Source: Thioalkalivibrio sp. ALE14
GTDB lineage: Bacteria; Pseudomonadota; Gammaproteobacteria; Ectothiorhodospirales; Ectothiorhodospiraceae
Length of the DNA stretch: 64,000 nucleotides
NCBI RefSeq assembly: GCF_000376845.1
Contig: NZ_AQXY01000026.1
Span: 1-64,000 of the forward strand
Reading direction: 5' to 3'
The notes beneath the pieces were generated by a model. It did not search any database and had not been told where the DNA came from. It saw only the letters and a list, made by a program, of their open reading frames with translations. The position numbers were made by a program, and so were the translations under genes. Of the stretch, positions 1 to 7,701 are shown in pieces; position 1 is the first letter of the stretch; every line of letters starts with the position of its first letter.

Positions 1-211
1 AGGCCTGATGCCGACAGGCGTTGCACTGAAACATCTTGCGCGGGCTGCCGTGCAGGACGCAGTGGGCTTGGCACCCGCAACGCGGGCAGCGGAAGCCGTC
101 CGGCCATCGGGCCCGTTCCAGCGCCGCCTCGCACTGGGCCTCGGTGCCGTACTGGGCGATGAATGCCGGCAACGACATCCCCGGCTGAAACTGAATCCGA
201 TTCTGCGCCAT
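1..211 (-). CDS. IS1595-family transposase, N-terminal part (cut by window edge)
   Basis: Reading the minus strand from the ATG at 211 gives 70 residues that run off the window. They contain the motif RWPDGFRCPRCG followed by a second Cys pair (CNAC), which is the N-terminal zinc ribbon of IS1595/ISXO2-like transposases; the DDE-type catalytic domain would lie outside. A perfect inverted repeat (GGCTCAC, 3-bp loop, GTGAGCC; 259-275) lies in the 96-bp leader between this start and the helicase gene. I could not identify the element's terminal inverted repeat, so the exact end of the insertion is unknown. The family call is firm for a fragment; whether the full element is intact cannot be seen. 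Confidence 0.8.
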   Translation of the reverse strand, partial: MAQNRIQFQPGMSLPAFIAQYGTEAQCEAALERARWPDGFRCPRCGCQAHCVLHGSPRKMFQCNACRHQA

Positions 212-307
212 GGTGGCACCCTCCGCTCGCTGTGTAGCCTCAGCGTACGCCCGGGGGTGGCTCACCCAGTGAGCCTGGCTGACTCTCGTCGCTAATCAGG
301 ACAGGCC

Positions 308-2569
308 TTGGAGTCGGAATCCAGCTCGGGGCCCGGGGCGCAGAAAGACGCCACCGCGTTCTTCGACCTGCGGCCGTATGCTTTTCAGCAGGAGATCCTG
401 GAGGACATCCAGCGCGAGCGCCGTTCGGGGATCGACCGCCACCTGGTGATCGCCGCCACCGGGACCGGCAAGACGATGATCGCCGCGTTCGACTATCGGC
501 GCTTTGCGCGTGAGCAGGCGGATAAAGGGCGTCCGTCGTTGCTGTTCATCGCTCACCGCGAGGAGATCCTGCGTCAGGCGATGGCGAGCTTCCGGCAGGT
601 ACTACAGGACCACGAGTTTGGTGACTTGCTGGTGGGCGGGGCGCGCCCGAGTCAGGACCGCCATCTGTTCTGTACGGTGGCGAGCTGGAATGCACGGGAC
701 CTCGACCGGCTGGCCCCGGAGCATTTCGATTACGTGGTGCTGGATGAGGCGCACCACAGTACCGCCGGCAGCTACCAACGAATCCTCGAGCATGTGCGGC
801 CCAAGTGCCTGCTGGGCCTGACGGCGACGCCGGAGCGCACGGATGCCGACGATATCCGCCAGCACTTCGGCCAGCGCTACACCCATGAGATCCGCCTGCC
901 GGATGCGATTGAACGGCGCCTGCTGGTGCCGTTCCATTACTTTGGTGTGGCCGACCATGAGTCGGTGGATCTGAGCCGGGTGGGCTGGCGGCGCGGGGGC
1001 TATGACGCCGACGAACTAGAAGGGGTGTTCACCGGCAACAGGGCACGCGCCGATTGGGTCCTGCAGCAGGCCCATGAACACGCCACGGATCTCGGTTCGG
1101 TCAGGGGCTTGGGTTTCTGCATCAGTCGTGCCCATGCGCGATTCATGGCCGAACATTTCTCAGCCAAGCAGGTGCCTAGCGCGGTGCTGACTGGCGACAG
1201 CTCGGATCACGAGCGGCAGTCGGTACAGCGCGACCTGCGCGAGGGGCGCATCCGCTTCATCTTCACGGTGGACCTCTACAACGAGGGTGTGGACCTGCCG
1301 GAGGTGGACACCGTTTTGCTGCTGCGCCCGACCGAGAGCCTGACGGTCTACCTGCAGCAGATGGGTCGCGGCCTGCGGTTGCACGAGGGCAAGCCGCACC
1401 TAACCGTGCTGGATCTCGTCGCGCCGCAGGATCGGCGTTTTCGTTATGCCGATCGGTTCCGGGCCTTGAGCGCGCGGCCGGAGAAGCGGGTGGATCACCA
1501 GATCCAGGAGGGCTTCCCGTGGTTGCCCAGCGGCTGCCTGATCCACCTCGACCGCCTGGCCACCCAGCGCGTCCTCGACAACATCCGCGCACAGATCAAC
1601 CGCCAGCGCCCGCAGATCGTGCGCGAGCTGAAGGACTGTTTCCGGGAGGACATCGACTCCGCCACCCTACCCAAGATGCTCGACTGCCTGCATATGGATG
1701 ATGCGGAAGACCTGCTGCGCAAGGACCTTCCCTCCCGGCTGCGCGCGGACTGCGGAGGGGAATCGACGGAGGCGCTGGGGCCCTATGCCAGCGGCCTCAA
1801 ACGCGGGCTGCAGCGCTTGGCGCGGTGTGACGATTACCAGTTGCTGGAAACCCTGCAGACCCATCTGGCGCAGCCGGCCGCGAACGTGGAGCAGCTTGCC
1901 GAAGAAGATCGGCTCCGGCTGGCCCTCGTCCACAGCACCCTATGGGGCAAGACGCGGCCGGGGGACGGGGACCTAACCGCCGTGGATGCCTTCGTCCGCG
2001 AACAGCGCCCCCTGTACCGGGATCTCCAGGAAGTCGCCGCCTGGCGACACGAGCGTATCGTCCCCGCCAGCGGCATCACCTTCCCGGAGCAGACGGGGCC
2101 GCTGGAACTGCACGCGTCCTACACCCGCGAGCAGATCCTGCTGGCGCTGGGACTTGGCAGCCTGGAGAAGCCGATCACCCAGCAGGAGGGTGTGCGGCAC
2201 GTATCGGAGCGGCGGGTCGATGCGTTGTTCGTGACCCTGGAGAAATCCGAGCAGGAGTTCTCGCCCACCACCATGTACGAGGACTACGCCCTCAACGAGC
2301 GGCGGTTCCACTGGCAGTCACAGTCCGGCACCTCCCCCACCTCGGAAACCGGGCAGCGTTACATCCACCACGAGGCGTGTGGCTACACCCCCATGCTGTT
2401 CATTCGCCGGGCCAAGCGTGATGCGACGGGCCTCAGTGAGCCATTCACCTTCTGCGGCCCGGTGCGCTACCAGCACCACGAAGGCAGCAAGCCGATGAGC
2501 ATCGTCTGGGAGCTGGATTACGAACTGCCCGCCCGGCTCCTGCACCTCGCCCGTCGGACGGTCCTGTAA
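308..2569 (+). CDS. DEAD/DEAH-box helicase with C-terminal DUF3427 domain, probably lacking its N-terminal nuclease domain
   Basis: This 753-residue protein is a superfamily 2 helicase. Residues about 20-60 carry the Q-motif region and Walker A (AATGTGKT); the DEAH box is in VVLDEAHHST, the second RecA domain has QQMGRGLRLH, and the C-terminal part (FHWQSQSGTSPTSETGQRYI) resembles DUF3427. Family members usually have about 250 more residues in front, including a phospholipase-D-like nuclease domain; here the helicase core starts almost at once. The first available start is a TTG, and an in-frame stop lies just upstream (293-295). A divergently oriented transposase begins 97 bp away. The likely reading is 5' truncation by the insertion, leaving an intact downstream frame. 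Relatives occur in phage-defence islands. Whether the product is made or active is unknown. Confidence 0.75.
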   Translation: MESESSSGPGAQKDATAFFDLRPYAFQQEILEDIQRERRSGIDRHLVIAATGTGKTMIAAFDYRRFAREQADKGRPSLLFIAHREEILRQAMASFRQVLQDHEFGDLLVGGARPSQDRHLFCTVASWNARDLDRLAPEHFDYVVLDEAHHSTAGSYQRILEHVRPKCLLGLTATPERTDADDIRQHFGQRYTHEIRLPDAIERRLLVPFHYFGVADHESVDLSRVGWRRGGYDADELEGVFTGNRARADWVLQQAHEHATDLGSVRGLGFCISRAHARFMAEHFSAKQVPSAVLTGDSSDHERQSVQRDLREGRIRFIFTVDLYNEGVDLPEVDTVLLLRPTESLTVYLQQMGRGLRLHEGKPHLTVLDLVAPQDRRFRYADRFRALSARPEKRVDHQIQEGFPWLPSGCLIHLDRLATQRVLDNIRAQINRQRPQIVRELKDCFREDIDSATLPKMLDCLHMDDAEDLLRKDLPSRLRADCGGESTEALGPYASGLKRGLQRLARCDDYQLLETLQTHLAQPAANVEQLAEEDRLRLALVHSTLWGKTRPGDGDLTAVDAFVREQRPLYRDLQEVAAWRHERIVPASGITFPEQTGPLELHASYTREQILLALGLGSLEKPITQQEGVRHVSERRVDALFVTLEKSEQEFSPTTMYEDYALNERRFHWQSQSGTSPTSETGQRYIHHEACGYTPMLFIRRAKRDATGLSEPFTFCGPVRYQHHEGSKPMSIVWELDYELPARLLHLARRTVL

Positions 2570-2618
2570 AGGAAGAAGTACAGGCTTGCTTGAGTGCTGG
2601 TTGCCTGGGGATTTGCTC

Positions 2619-2984
2619 TCAGGTGGGTAGCGCGGCCTGGAGCTGCCGCAAGGCGGGCAGATATCCCGGCAGCCGGGAGTAGAGTTGCTCGGCCAGCTTC
2701 TCGTCGTAGGTGTGCGAGGCGCGGTTGCGGTCATCCAGCATGGCGAGCCAGATGGCCTCATCCGATATCCAGCTCTGGCTCAGAGCCAATCGCAGGCAGG
2801 ATCGTGGCGACGCGCACTCCAGCCCTTCGGGCACCGCGGCTGCCTTTACGGATTTCCACGCCAGTTCGAAGGTGAATTCGAACCGCTGAATGCTGGCATC
2901 CCGGGCCAGGTCGCTGGTGGGCGCCTGCAGGGCTTCTTCAAGCCGGCCGAGGGCCTTGCCGAAACTGTCGCGGACGGTGGTCAA
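2619..2984 (-). CDS. HEPN-domain toxin of an MNT/HEPN pair (HI0074-like)
   Basis: A 121-residue helical protein of the HI0074/DUF86-like nucleotidyltransferase substrate-binding family. The HEPN signature is visible as R86-N87-x3-H91 (DDRNRASHTYDE), the catalytic RNase motif of HEPN toxins. Its start overlaps the stop of the upstream MNT gene by 4 bp (ATGA), so the two are translationally coupled. In characterised pairs the MNT partner neutralises the HEPN RNase, in some cases by adding AMP to the tyrosine near the motif; a Tyr (HTY) is present here. It converges with the helicase gene with 49 bp between. Function as a toxin is inferred from family. Confidence 0.82.
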   Translation of the reverse strand: MTTVRDSFGKALGRLEEALQAPTSDLARDASIQRFEFTFELAWKSVKAAAVPEGLECASPRSCLRLALSQSWISDEAIWLAMLDDRNRASHTYDEKLAEQLYSRLPGYLPALRQLQAALPT

Positions 2985-3325
2985 AGCGGGATTCCCTCGC
3001 TTTCGATTTCCTTGCGCAATTCATCGCTGACCTCGGTCATATCCACCAGGTCGAAGGTGTAGAGGGTGCGCAGGTCCTCGATGTGCCCGCGGAGTCGGCC
3101 CCAGTCGCTGATGGAAACCTCTCTGGCGGGGAGTACGGCGAGGTCGATGTCCGAGTTCCACCGTGCGGTGCCGCGCGGCCAGGACCCGCACCAGAACACC
3201 TGTGCGTCGTTGCCGAACTCTTCGCGCACGAGTTCCGCGGCCGCATGCGCGAGGTTGGTCACGCGTTCGCGGGGCGGGAGTACTTCTGCCGTGTTGCCGG
3301 TGCTGGCGTGGAGGGTCGATGCCAT
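2981..3325 (-). CDS. MNT-type minimal nucleotidyltransferase, antitoxin of the HEPN pair
   Basis: A 114-residue DNA polymerase beta-like minimal nucleotidyltransferase. The active-site motif runs GSWPRGTARWNSDIDLAV, with G47-S48 and the metal-binding D59 and D61 present, so it looks catalytically competent. It is the first gene of a two-gene unit with the HEPN toxin, which it overlaps by 4 bp. Upstream, a TATAGT hexamer on the minus strand (3354-3359) is a possible -10 box, but no convincing -35 was found. The pair sits in a cluster of toxin-antitoxin and defence-type genes at the edge of the EPS locus. Confidence 0.82.
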   Translation of the reverse strand: MASTLHASTGNTAEVLPPRERVTNLAHAAAELVREEFGNDAQVFWCGSWPRGTARWNSDIDLAVLPAREVSISDWGRLRGHIEDLRTLYTFDLVDMTEVSDELRKEIESEGIPL

Positions 3326-3391
3326 GTTTCGGACCGCCTGGGACTTTGGTTTGACTATAGCATTCGGCCCTCAATGCCTGGGAGGCGCGGA

Positions 3392-3484
3392 TCAGGCGGT
3401 CTGCAGCGCGGTCTTCTGTTCCCAGGCGAGGGTCTGGCGGATGCGGCCGGCGTCGGCCATCAGGGCGGGCGGGTCGCCTTCGCG
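3392..3484 (-). pseudogene. Relic of the 3' end of galE with a 51-bp internal deletion
   Basis: About 94 bp here match the 3' end of the intact galE at 5652-5795, in the same orientation and including the stop codon. The relic still encodes REGDPPALMADAG then RIRQTLAWEQKTALQTA. Relative to galE it lacks 51 bp (17 codons). The deletion lies exactly between two copies of the 15-mer GTTCCCAGGCGAGGG, which galE keeps at 5678-5692 and 5729-5743, so slippage or recombination between them explains it. Together the relic and galE frame the type IV toxin-antitoxin genes as same-orientation copies, as expected if that pair arrived by insertion or duplication at the galE 3' end. No integrase is visible in between. 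Confidence 0.85.
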
Positions 3485-3518
3485 GCCCTCACCGTTGGAA
3501 TCATCCAGCGCGGGGCTT

Positions 3519-4400
3519 TCAGGTTTCGGAAGCCCGGATGCCGTCAAGCACTTCTTCCAGCATTCGAAGGATGCCGGTGGCGTCCTCAGGATCATGTGGT
3601 GAGGTGGCGATCATGTCGCCAACAAGCTGAAGCCGCCCGTCCGGCGCTGTCTCCCGTTCCAGGATTTCGACGAGACTGGCCCGGGGCGTCGGCGCCATGA
3701 GGGAGGCCAAGTCTGCTCCGAGCATATGCGCCCCGGCTTCTCGATAGTCGAAGTCTTCGCGATCAAGCAGGTTGGCATGCTCCTCGAATAGGCGATCACG
3801 ATTGCCGGCATCCAGGTACGTCTCCACAAGGTGCCGAAAGTCTTCCGCGTCACGTCGGCGGCGGCCGTCCAGCCGACCATCGTCCCAGGCAATGAGCTTG
3901 AGCAGGGCCAGGCCTGCAGGAGAGACGCAGCGAACGTCGGACGGTGGGTCGCTCCGGACCCGCACCAGGCGAGCCGTCTTGAAAGCGTCGCCGAAACCCA
4001 GGACGTTCATGCGAACCGTGTGGTCGGGTGGCCAGGTGATCTCGTGGTCCGAGTCCTCGATTTTGCCGTACGGGATCAAGTCGACAGGCAGGCGTTGGTC
4101 GCCATCGGTGAAAATCAGCCGCTGGGCGGCACGATCGGCGACGAAACGCCCGGTTGCCAGCAGGCTGTTCTCGAGATCCTGGAACGTATCCCAATGTGCG
4201 ATCTCCAGCCCGAGGTCGATATCCCGGGTGGCCCGCCGCACCTCGAGGCCGAAACCATGGTGAAGCACCATATCCCGTGCGGTCGCACCGACCACTATAA
4301 ACGGGATGCGGAGATCGGCGGCCAGGCGATCGATCTCGCCCAGCGCTTCGGCCAATAACGGGTCAATCCGGTTCGAGATGTCCAGCCAGACCCTGTTCAT
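3519..4400 (-). CDS. AbiEii-like nucleotidyltransferase, toxin of a type IV toxin-antitoxin pair
   Basis: A 293-residue nucleotidyltransferase of the AbiEii/predicted-nucleotidyltransferase (COG4849-like) group. The core is VVGATARDMVL followed by RRATRDIDLGL, with acidic residues D60 and D62. I start it at the ATG at 4400; the frame stays open up to 4766, but the extra 122 residues are low-complexity and lie antisense-like within the neighbouring gene. The start lies inside the 3' end of the upstream regulator (38-bp overlap), so translation is probably coupled. AbiE toxins are GTP-binding nucleotidyltransferases that arrest growth without contacting their antitoxin directly; this role is inferred from family and context. 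It ends just upstream of the galE relic. Confidence 0.78.
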   Translation of the reverse strand: MNRVWLDISNRIDPLLAEALGEIDRLAADLRIPFIVVGATARDMVLHHGFGLEVRRATRDIDLGLEIAHWDTFQDLENSLLATGRFVADRAAQRLIFTDGDQRLPVDLIPYGKIEDSDHEITWPPDHTVRMNVLGFGDAFKTARLVRVRSDPPSDVRCVSPAGLALLKLIAWDDGRLDGRRRRDAEDFRHLVETYLDAGNRDRLFEEHANLLDREDFDYREAGAHMLGADLASLMAPTPRASLVEILERETAPDGRLQLVGDMIATSPHDPEDATGILRMLEEVLDGIRASET

Positions 4401-5421
4401 CAAGCATCCTTGCGGTTTCGATGTTCCGTTCGTGTCCGCTCGCCAGTAATTCGGCATAGACGAGCAGGCGGGGCGCCAGGTCCGGTGCGTCTGTGTTGCA
4501 CTCCGGGGGCCAGAAGCTCTTGTGGAGCTCGATATTTCCTGTCGGGTCCTTGCGCAGGCCGAAGGTGGCCAGCAGAGGGGCTGGGGCCATTCGCGTGTGA
4601 ATGGAGATGCGTTCCGGGACCAGGTAGCTGGTGAGCCGCGCGGCCGCCACTTCACCGCCCCAGGCCGCACGGTCGGGCTCCAGCGCGGCGTCCTGCCACC
4701 ACTCCGGGTCGGCCGCGCGGTAACGCCCGAGGAAGGTTTTCGGCCGCAGTTGTTCGGGGTAGGCAAGGGTCCAGCGGTCGATCAGGGCCCGCACGTTATG
4801 CAGTCGCCGTGTGCGTCGGCCGGTTTCCAGGAGAAAGCCCTGATCCCGCAGTGCATGCAGCGTTCGGCTGGCGCTCCCCAGTGACACGCCGGCCGCCTCG
4901 GCGATTTCCCGATAGGTGGAGTTCACGAGATGTGGAGCGCAAAGCAGGGCGAACACGATGCGCAGCCCGGCGCCCTGAAAGGCGGCGTGCGCCGCGGGTC
5001 TGGGGTCCGGATATTCCATGGCCGCACGCTTGTTGCCCTTGATGAAGACATAGACTGGCGGGGCGTTGATGTACGCGTTGCCGGCGAGGTCCAGAAAGCC
5101 GATGTCCATGTCACGCAGGCGGTCGGCCATCTTCGGGTTCACGTATTCGCTGATGATCAGTGCGGGCCATTCGGGATCGAGCCGGTTGGCGGTCAGCCCC
5201 AGTTCGACTGGAGTGAGTCGGGGCAGGACGTGGACTTCAAAGCAATGGTTAGTGTGTTCCGGGGCGACGCGCAGGAATGCGGACGGCTCTCCCGCCCGAG
5301 CCGTGCTTCCGCGGGCGGGTGCGCGTTCCATTTGCGGCCGTAGTCCCGTCTCGCGCTCCAGGCGTTCGGATGCCTGCTGCAGAAGCGGAGGTGCCGCGAG
5401 GGTTTCGTCGGTCGGGCGCAT
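4363..5421 (-). CDS. AbiEi-like winged-helix regulator, antitoxin of the type IV pair
   Basis: A 352-residue protein resembling COG4861/AbiEi-type regulators. The middle part holds a winged-helix segment (STYREIAEAAGVSLGSASRT, about residues 168-187, followed by LHALRDQGFLLE). The C-terminal half is the conserved extension of this family. In AbiE systems the antitoxin represses its own promoter by binding inverted repeats, and a perfect inverted repeat sits on the promoter just upstream (separate entry). The ATG at 5421 has only a weak ribosome-binding site (GAACGA). It is upstream of and overlaps the nucleotidyltransferase gene, the standard order for these pairs. Confidence 0.75.
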   Translation of the reverse strand: MRPTDETLAAPPLLQQASERLERETGLRPQMERAPARGSTARAGEPSAFLRVAPEHTNHCFEVHVLPRLTPVELGLTANRLDPEWPALIISEYVNPKMADRLRDMDIGFLDLAGNAYINAPPVYVFIKGNKRAAMEYPDPRPAAHAAFQGAGLRIVFALLCAPHLVNSTYREIAEAAGVSLGSASRTLHALRDQGFLLETGRRTRRLHNVRALIDRWTLAYPEQLRPKTFLGRYRAADPEWWQDAALEPDRAAWGGEVAAARLTSYLVPERISIHTRMAPAPLLATFGLRKDPTGNIELHKSFWPPECNTDAPDLAPRLLVYAELLASGHERNIETARMLDEQGLAGHLEPD

Positions 5422-5439
5422 TCGTTCAGTACTAGTCTG

Positions 5440-5483
5440 TGTTCAATACGGTTGAACATAGGCTTAAATGGAACAAAAATCAA
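5440..5483 (-). promoter_or_regulatory. Promoter and palindromic operator of the AbiEi/AbiEii-like operon
   Basis: On the minus strand a -35 box TTGATT (5478-5483) is separated by 17 bp from a -10 box TATGTT (5455-5460). Overlapping the -10 box is a perfect palindrome, TGTTCAA, 5-bp spacer, TTGAACA (5440-5458), placed 19 bp before the start codon at 5421. This layout suits negative autoregulation by the downstream winged-helix protein. The boxes are read by eye; binding is inferred. Confidence 0.6.
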
Positions 5484-5651
5484 AGTCCGGATTGTTTGTG
5501 CGGTGAGGAACGGGATGTTTCCCGGCGTGGAGTGATGGATTGGTGTTGCACCGGTGGCGAGAGCGTCGGGGTCTACCCGCGAATCTTCAGACCTTGCCTT
5601 TGCCCCGGCCGTTATCGGACGGGGCCGCGATCCTCAGGGAGAGGTTAGTGC

Positions 5652-6632
5652 TCAGGCGGTCTCTAGTGCGGTCTTCTGTTCCCAGGCGAGGGCGTGGCGG
5701 ACGATGAGGTCGAGGTCGGCGTATTGCGGTTCCCAGGCGAGGGTCTGGCGGATGAGGCGGGCGTCGGCCATCAGGGCGGGCGGGTCGCCTTCGCGTCGCG
5801 GGCCGAGGGTGACGGGGAAGTCCACGCCGCTGGCGCGTTTCACGGCGTCGATGACCTCGAGCACGCTGTAGGCGTGGCCGTAGCCGCAGTTGAGTACCTG
5901 GGAGTCGCCGCCGCCGTCGAGGTGTTCCAGGGCGCGAACGTGGGCGGCGGCGAGGTCCTCGACGTGGATGTAATCGCGTTCGCAGGTGCCGTCGCGGGTG
6001 GCGTAGTCGGTGCCGAATACGGTCATGCCGTCACGCTGGCCGGTGGCGGCCTGGCAGGCGACCTTGATCAGGTGGGTGGCGTCCGGGGTGGCCTGGCCCA
6101 GCCGGCCTTCGGGGTCGGCGCCGGCGACGTTGAAGTAGCGCAGGCTGACGTAGCGCAGGTCGGAGGCGGCGCCCAGGTCCATCAGCATCCGTTCGGACAT
6201 CATCTTGGAGGCGCCGTAGGGGTTGATCGGTTGTAGCGGTGCGTCCTCCGCGACCGAGACGGTGTCGGGGATGCCGTAGACGGCGGCGGTGGAGGAGAAC
6301 ACGAAGTAGCGCACGCCGGTGGCGGCACAGGCCTCCAGGAGGTTGAAGGTGTTGCGGGTGTTGTTGCCGTAGTACTTGATCGGGTCGGTGACCGATTCCG
6401 GCACGATGATGTGCGCGGCAAAGTGGAGTACGCCGTCGAAGCCGCGTTCGAGCGTTTCTCGCAGGCGGCCGGTATCCGCCAGGTCGCCGACCACCAGCTC
6501 GGCATCCCCCACGGCCCATGCGTGCCCGGTGCTGAGGTTGTCGTACACGGTGACGTCGTGCCCCGCCTCGCGCAGGTGCCGCGTCACGTGGCTTCCGATG
6601 TAGCCGGCGCCGCCTGTTACGAGCATTTTCAT
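5652..6632 (-). CDS. galE: UDP-glucose 4-epimerase
   Basis: A 326-residue short-chain dehydrogenase-type epimerase that interconverts UDP-glucose and UDP-galactose, supplying sugar nucleotides for the polysaccharide genes downstream. The NAD-binding glycine motif is at the N-terminus (TGGAGYIGSH). The catalytic set is visible as S113/S114 in FSSTAAVYG and Y139-x3-K143 in NPYGASK. Length matches the family. It follows the ElyC/YdcF-like gene by 42 bp on the same strand and may share its transcript. Its last 144 bp contain two copies of a 15-bp repeat, and a shortened duplicate of this end lies at 3392-3484. Confidence 0.93.
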   Translation of the reverse strand: MKMLVTGGAGYIGSHVTRHLREAGHDVTVYDNLSTGHAWAVGDAELVVGDLADTGRLRETLERGFDGVLHFAAHIIVPESVTDPIKYYGNNTRNTFNLLEACAATGVRYFVFSSTAAVYGIPDTVSVAEDAPLQPINPYGASKMMSERMLMDLGAASDLRYVSLRYFNVAGADPEGRLGQATPDATHLIKVACQAATGQRDGMTVFGTDYATRDGTCERDYIHVEDLAAAHVRALEHLDGGGDSQVLNCGYGHAYSVLEVIDAVKRASGVDFPVTLGPRREGDPPALMADARLIRQTLAWEPQYADLDLIVRHALAWEQKTALETA

Positions 6633-6674
6633 CCGCCGCCCCCGGTGGTGATGGGTTGGGGCTGGCGGGGCGCG

Positions 6675-7451
6675 TCAGGTGCCCGGTGATGCCGGGTGAC
6701 GGCCGTATTGCCAGCGATACCACAGAATACCGAGGTACTCGTGCATGGCGAGCCAGCTGGTGCGCATGGCGTTAGCCTGGGGTTTGAAGGCGCCTAACGA
6801 CAGGCGCGTGTCGTGGGCCACGAAGGCACCGGTGGGGGCCGGGATGGGCTCCAGCCCGGCGCGCTCGAACGCGGCCATGGCGCGCGGGAGGTGGTGGGCA
6901 TGGGTAACCAGCAGCACGCGCTGCATGCCCCGTTCGTGCAGCAGCGCGGCGGAGTGGCGGGCGTTGCCCTCGGTGTCGCATGCCCGGGTTTCCTGCCATA
7001 CCGGGGTGACGCCGAACTCCTCGAGGACCTCGGCCATCCAGCGGGCCTCCGGTTCCCGGTCCTCCGGGCCGCCGCCGGTGGCGACGACCGGGAGCCCGGT
7101 GCGCCGATGCAGGGCGGCGGCATAGCGCAGGCGCACCAGGGCCAGGTCGTTGACCGTCTCGCCGGAGAATTCCACCGCCCCGCTGCGATAGCCGGCACCG
7201 AGCACGACGATCGCCTCGGCGCGTTCCAGCGCTGGGGCGTCGGGTGGCGACCAGGGCGCCTGCAGCGGGGCCATCAGGGCGTGGCTGACCGGCGGGAGGC
7301 TGAAGGCGTAGGTCAGTAGCAGCCCGCCGGTCAGCAGGGCCTTGCCCGTCAGGGTGCGATACAGCAGCAGGCCTGCCAGGGCCATCAGGAGTGGCCCGCT
7401 GGGCGGGAGCAGCAGCCAGTCAGCCAGAACACGAAGCGAAAGAAAATCCAC
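6675..7451 (-). CDS. YdcF/ElyC-type DUF218 membrane protein
   Basis: A 258-residue protein with two hydrophobic N-terminal segments (about residues 10-28 and 38-52) followed by a soluble DUF218 domain. Recognisable pieces are AIVVLGAGYRSG, VVATGGGPED and RVLLVTHAHHLPRAMAAFER, as in ElyC/SanA/YdcF proteins, which act in envelope or lipid-carrier maintenance. ElyC is linked to use of the undecaprenyl carrier, a sensible partner for an EPS locus, but the substrate is not known. The start is a GTG at 7451. It lies upstream of galE on the same strand and is divergent from the export lipoprotein gene. The 250-bp gap between the divergent starts must carry both promoters; I found no confident boxes in it. 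Confidence 0.8.
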   Translation of the reverse strand: MDFLSLRVLADWLLLPPSGPLLMALAGLLLYRTLTGKALLTGGLLLTYAFSLPPVSHALMAPLQAPWSPPDAPALERAEAIVVLGAGYRSGAVEFSGETVNDLALVRLRYAAALHRRTGLPVVATGGGPEDREPEARWMAEVLEEFGVTPVWQETRACDTEGNARHSAALLHERGMQRVLLVTHAHHLPRAMAAFERAGLEPIPAPTGAFVAHDTRLSLGAFKPQANAMRTSWLAMHEYLGILWYRWQYGRHPASPGT

Positions 7452-7701
7452 GGGGCACCCTTGTTGGCGGCAGACGGACGGCCCGGCTGCGCCGTAACGA
7501 GAACGTTAGTCCGGAGGCGCCGGGAATGAAGACCTTACGTGGACTCTGTTCACAACCGGGGCCTAACATCAAGTCACTTGTGGAATCCGGTATTCCCGGT
7601 AAGCGTAGCCAGTTGCCGCAGCCTTCGGGACGCGGTGCGGGCCCGGTTCCCGGTCGGGTGAAGCCTCCAATAACCGCGAGAACGTCCAAGGGGGAGTCGC
7701 G

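Noticed and set aside
8-295. A 95-residue plus-strand frame at the left edge
   Set aside because: It lies antisense to the transposase, whose zinc-ribbon motif is clear on the minus strand.
4401-4766. Longer start for the AbiEii-like protein
   Set aside because: The extra 122 residues lie within the regulator gene in another frame and are Pro/Arg/Ser-rich without family character.
7449-7470. GGGGCAC...TTGTTGGC considered as a second sigma-54 promoter before the export lipoprotein gene
   Set aside because: Spacing and the -12 GC do not fit, and it lies more than 230 bp from the start codon.
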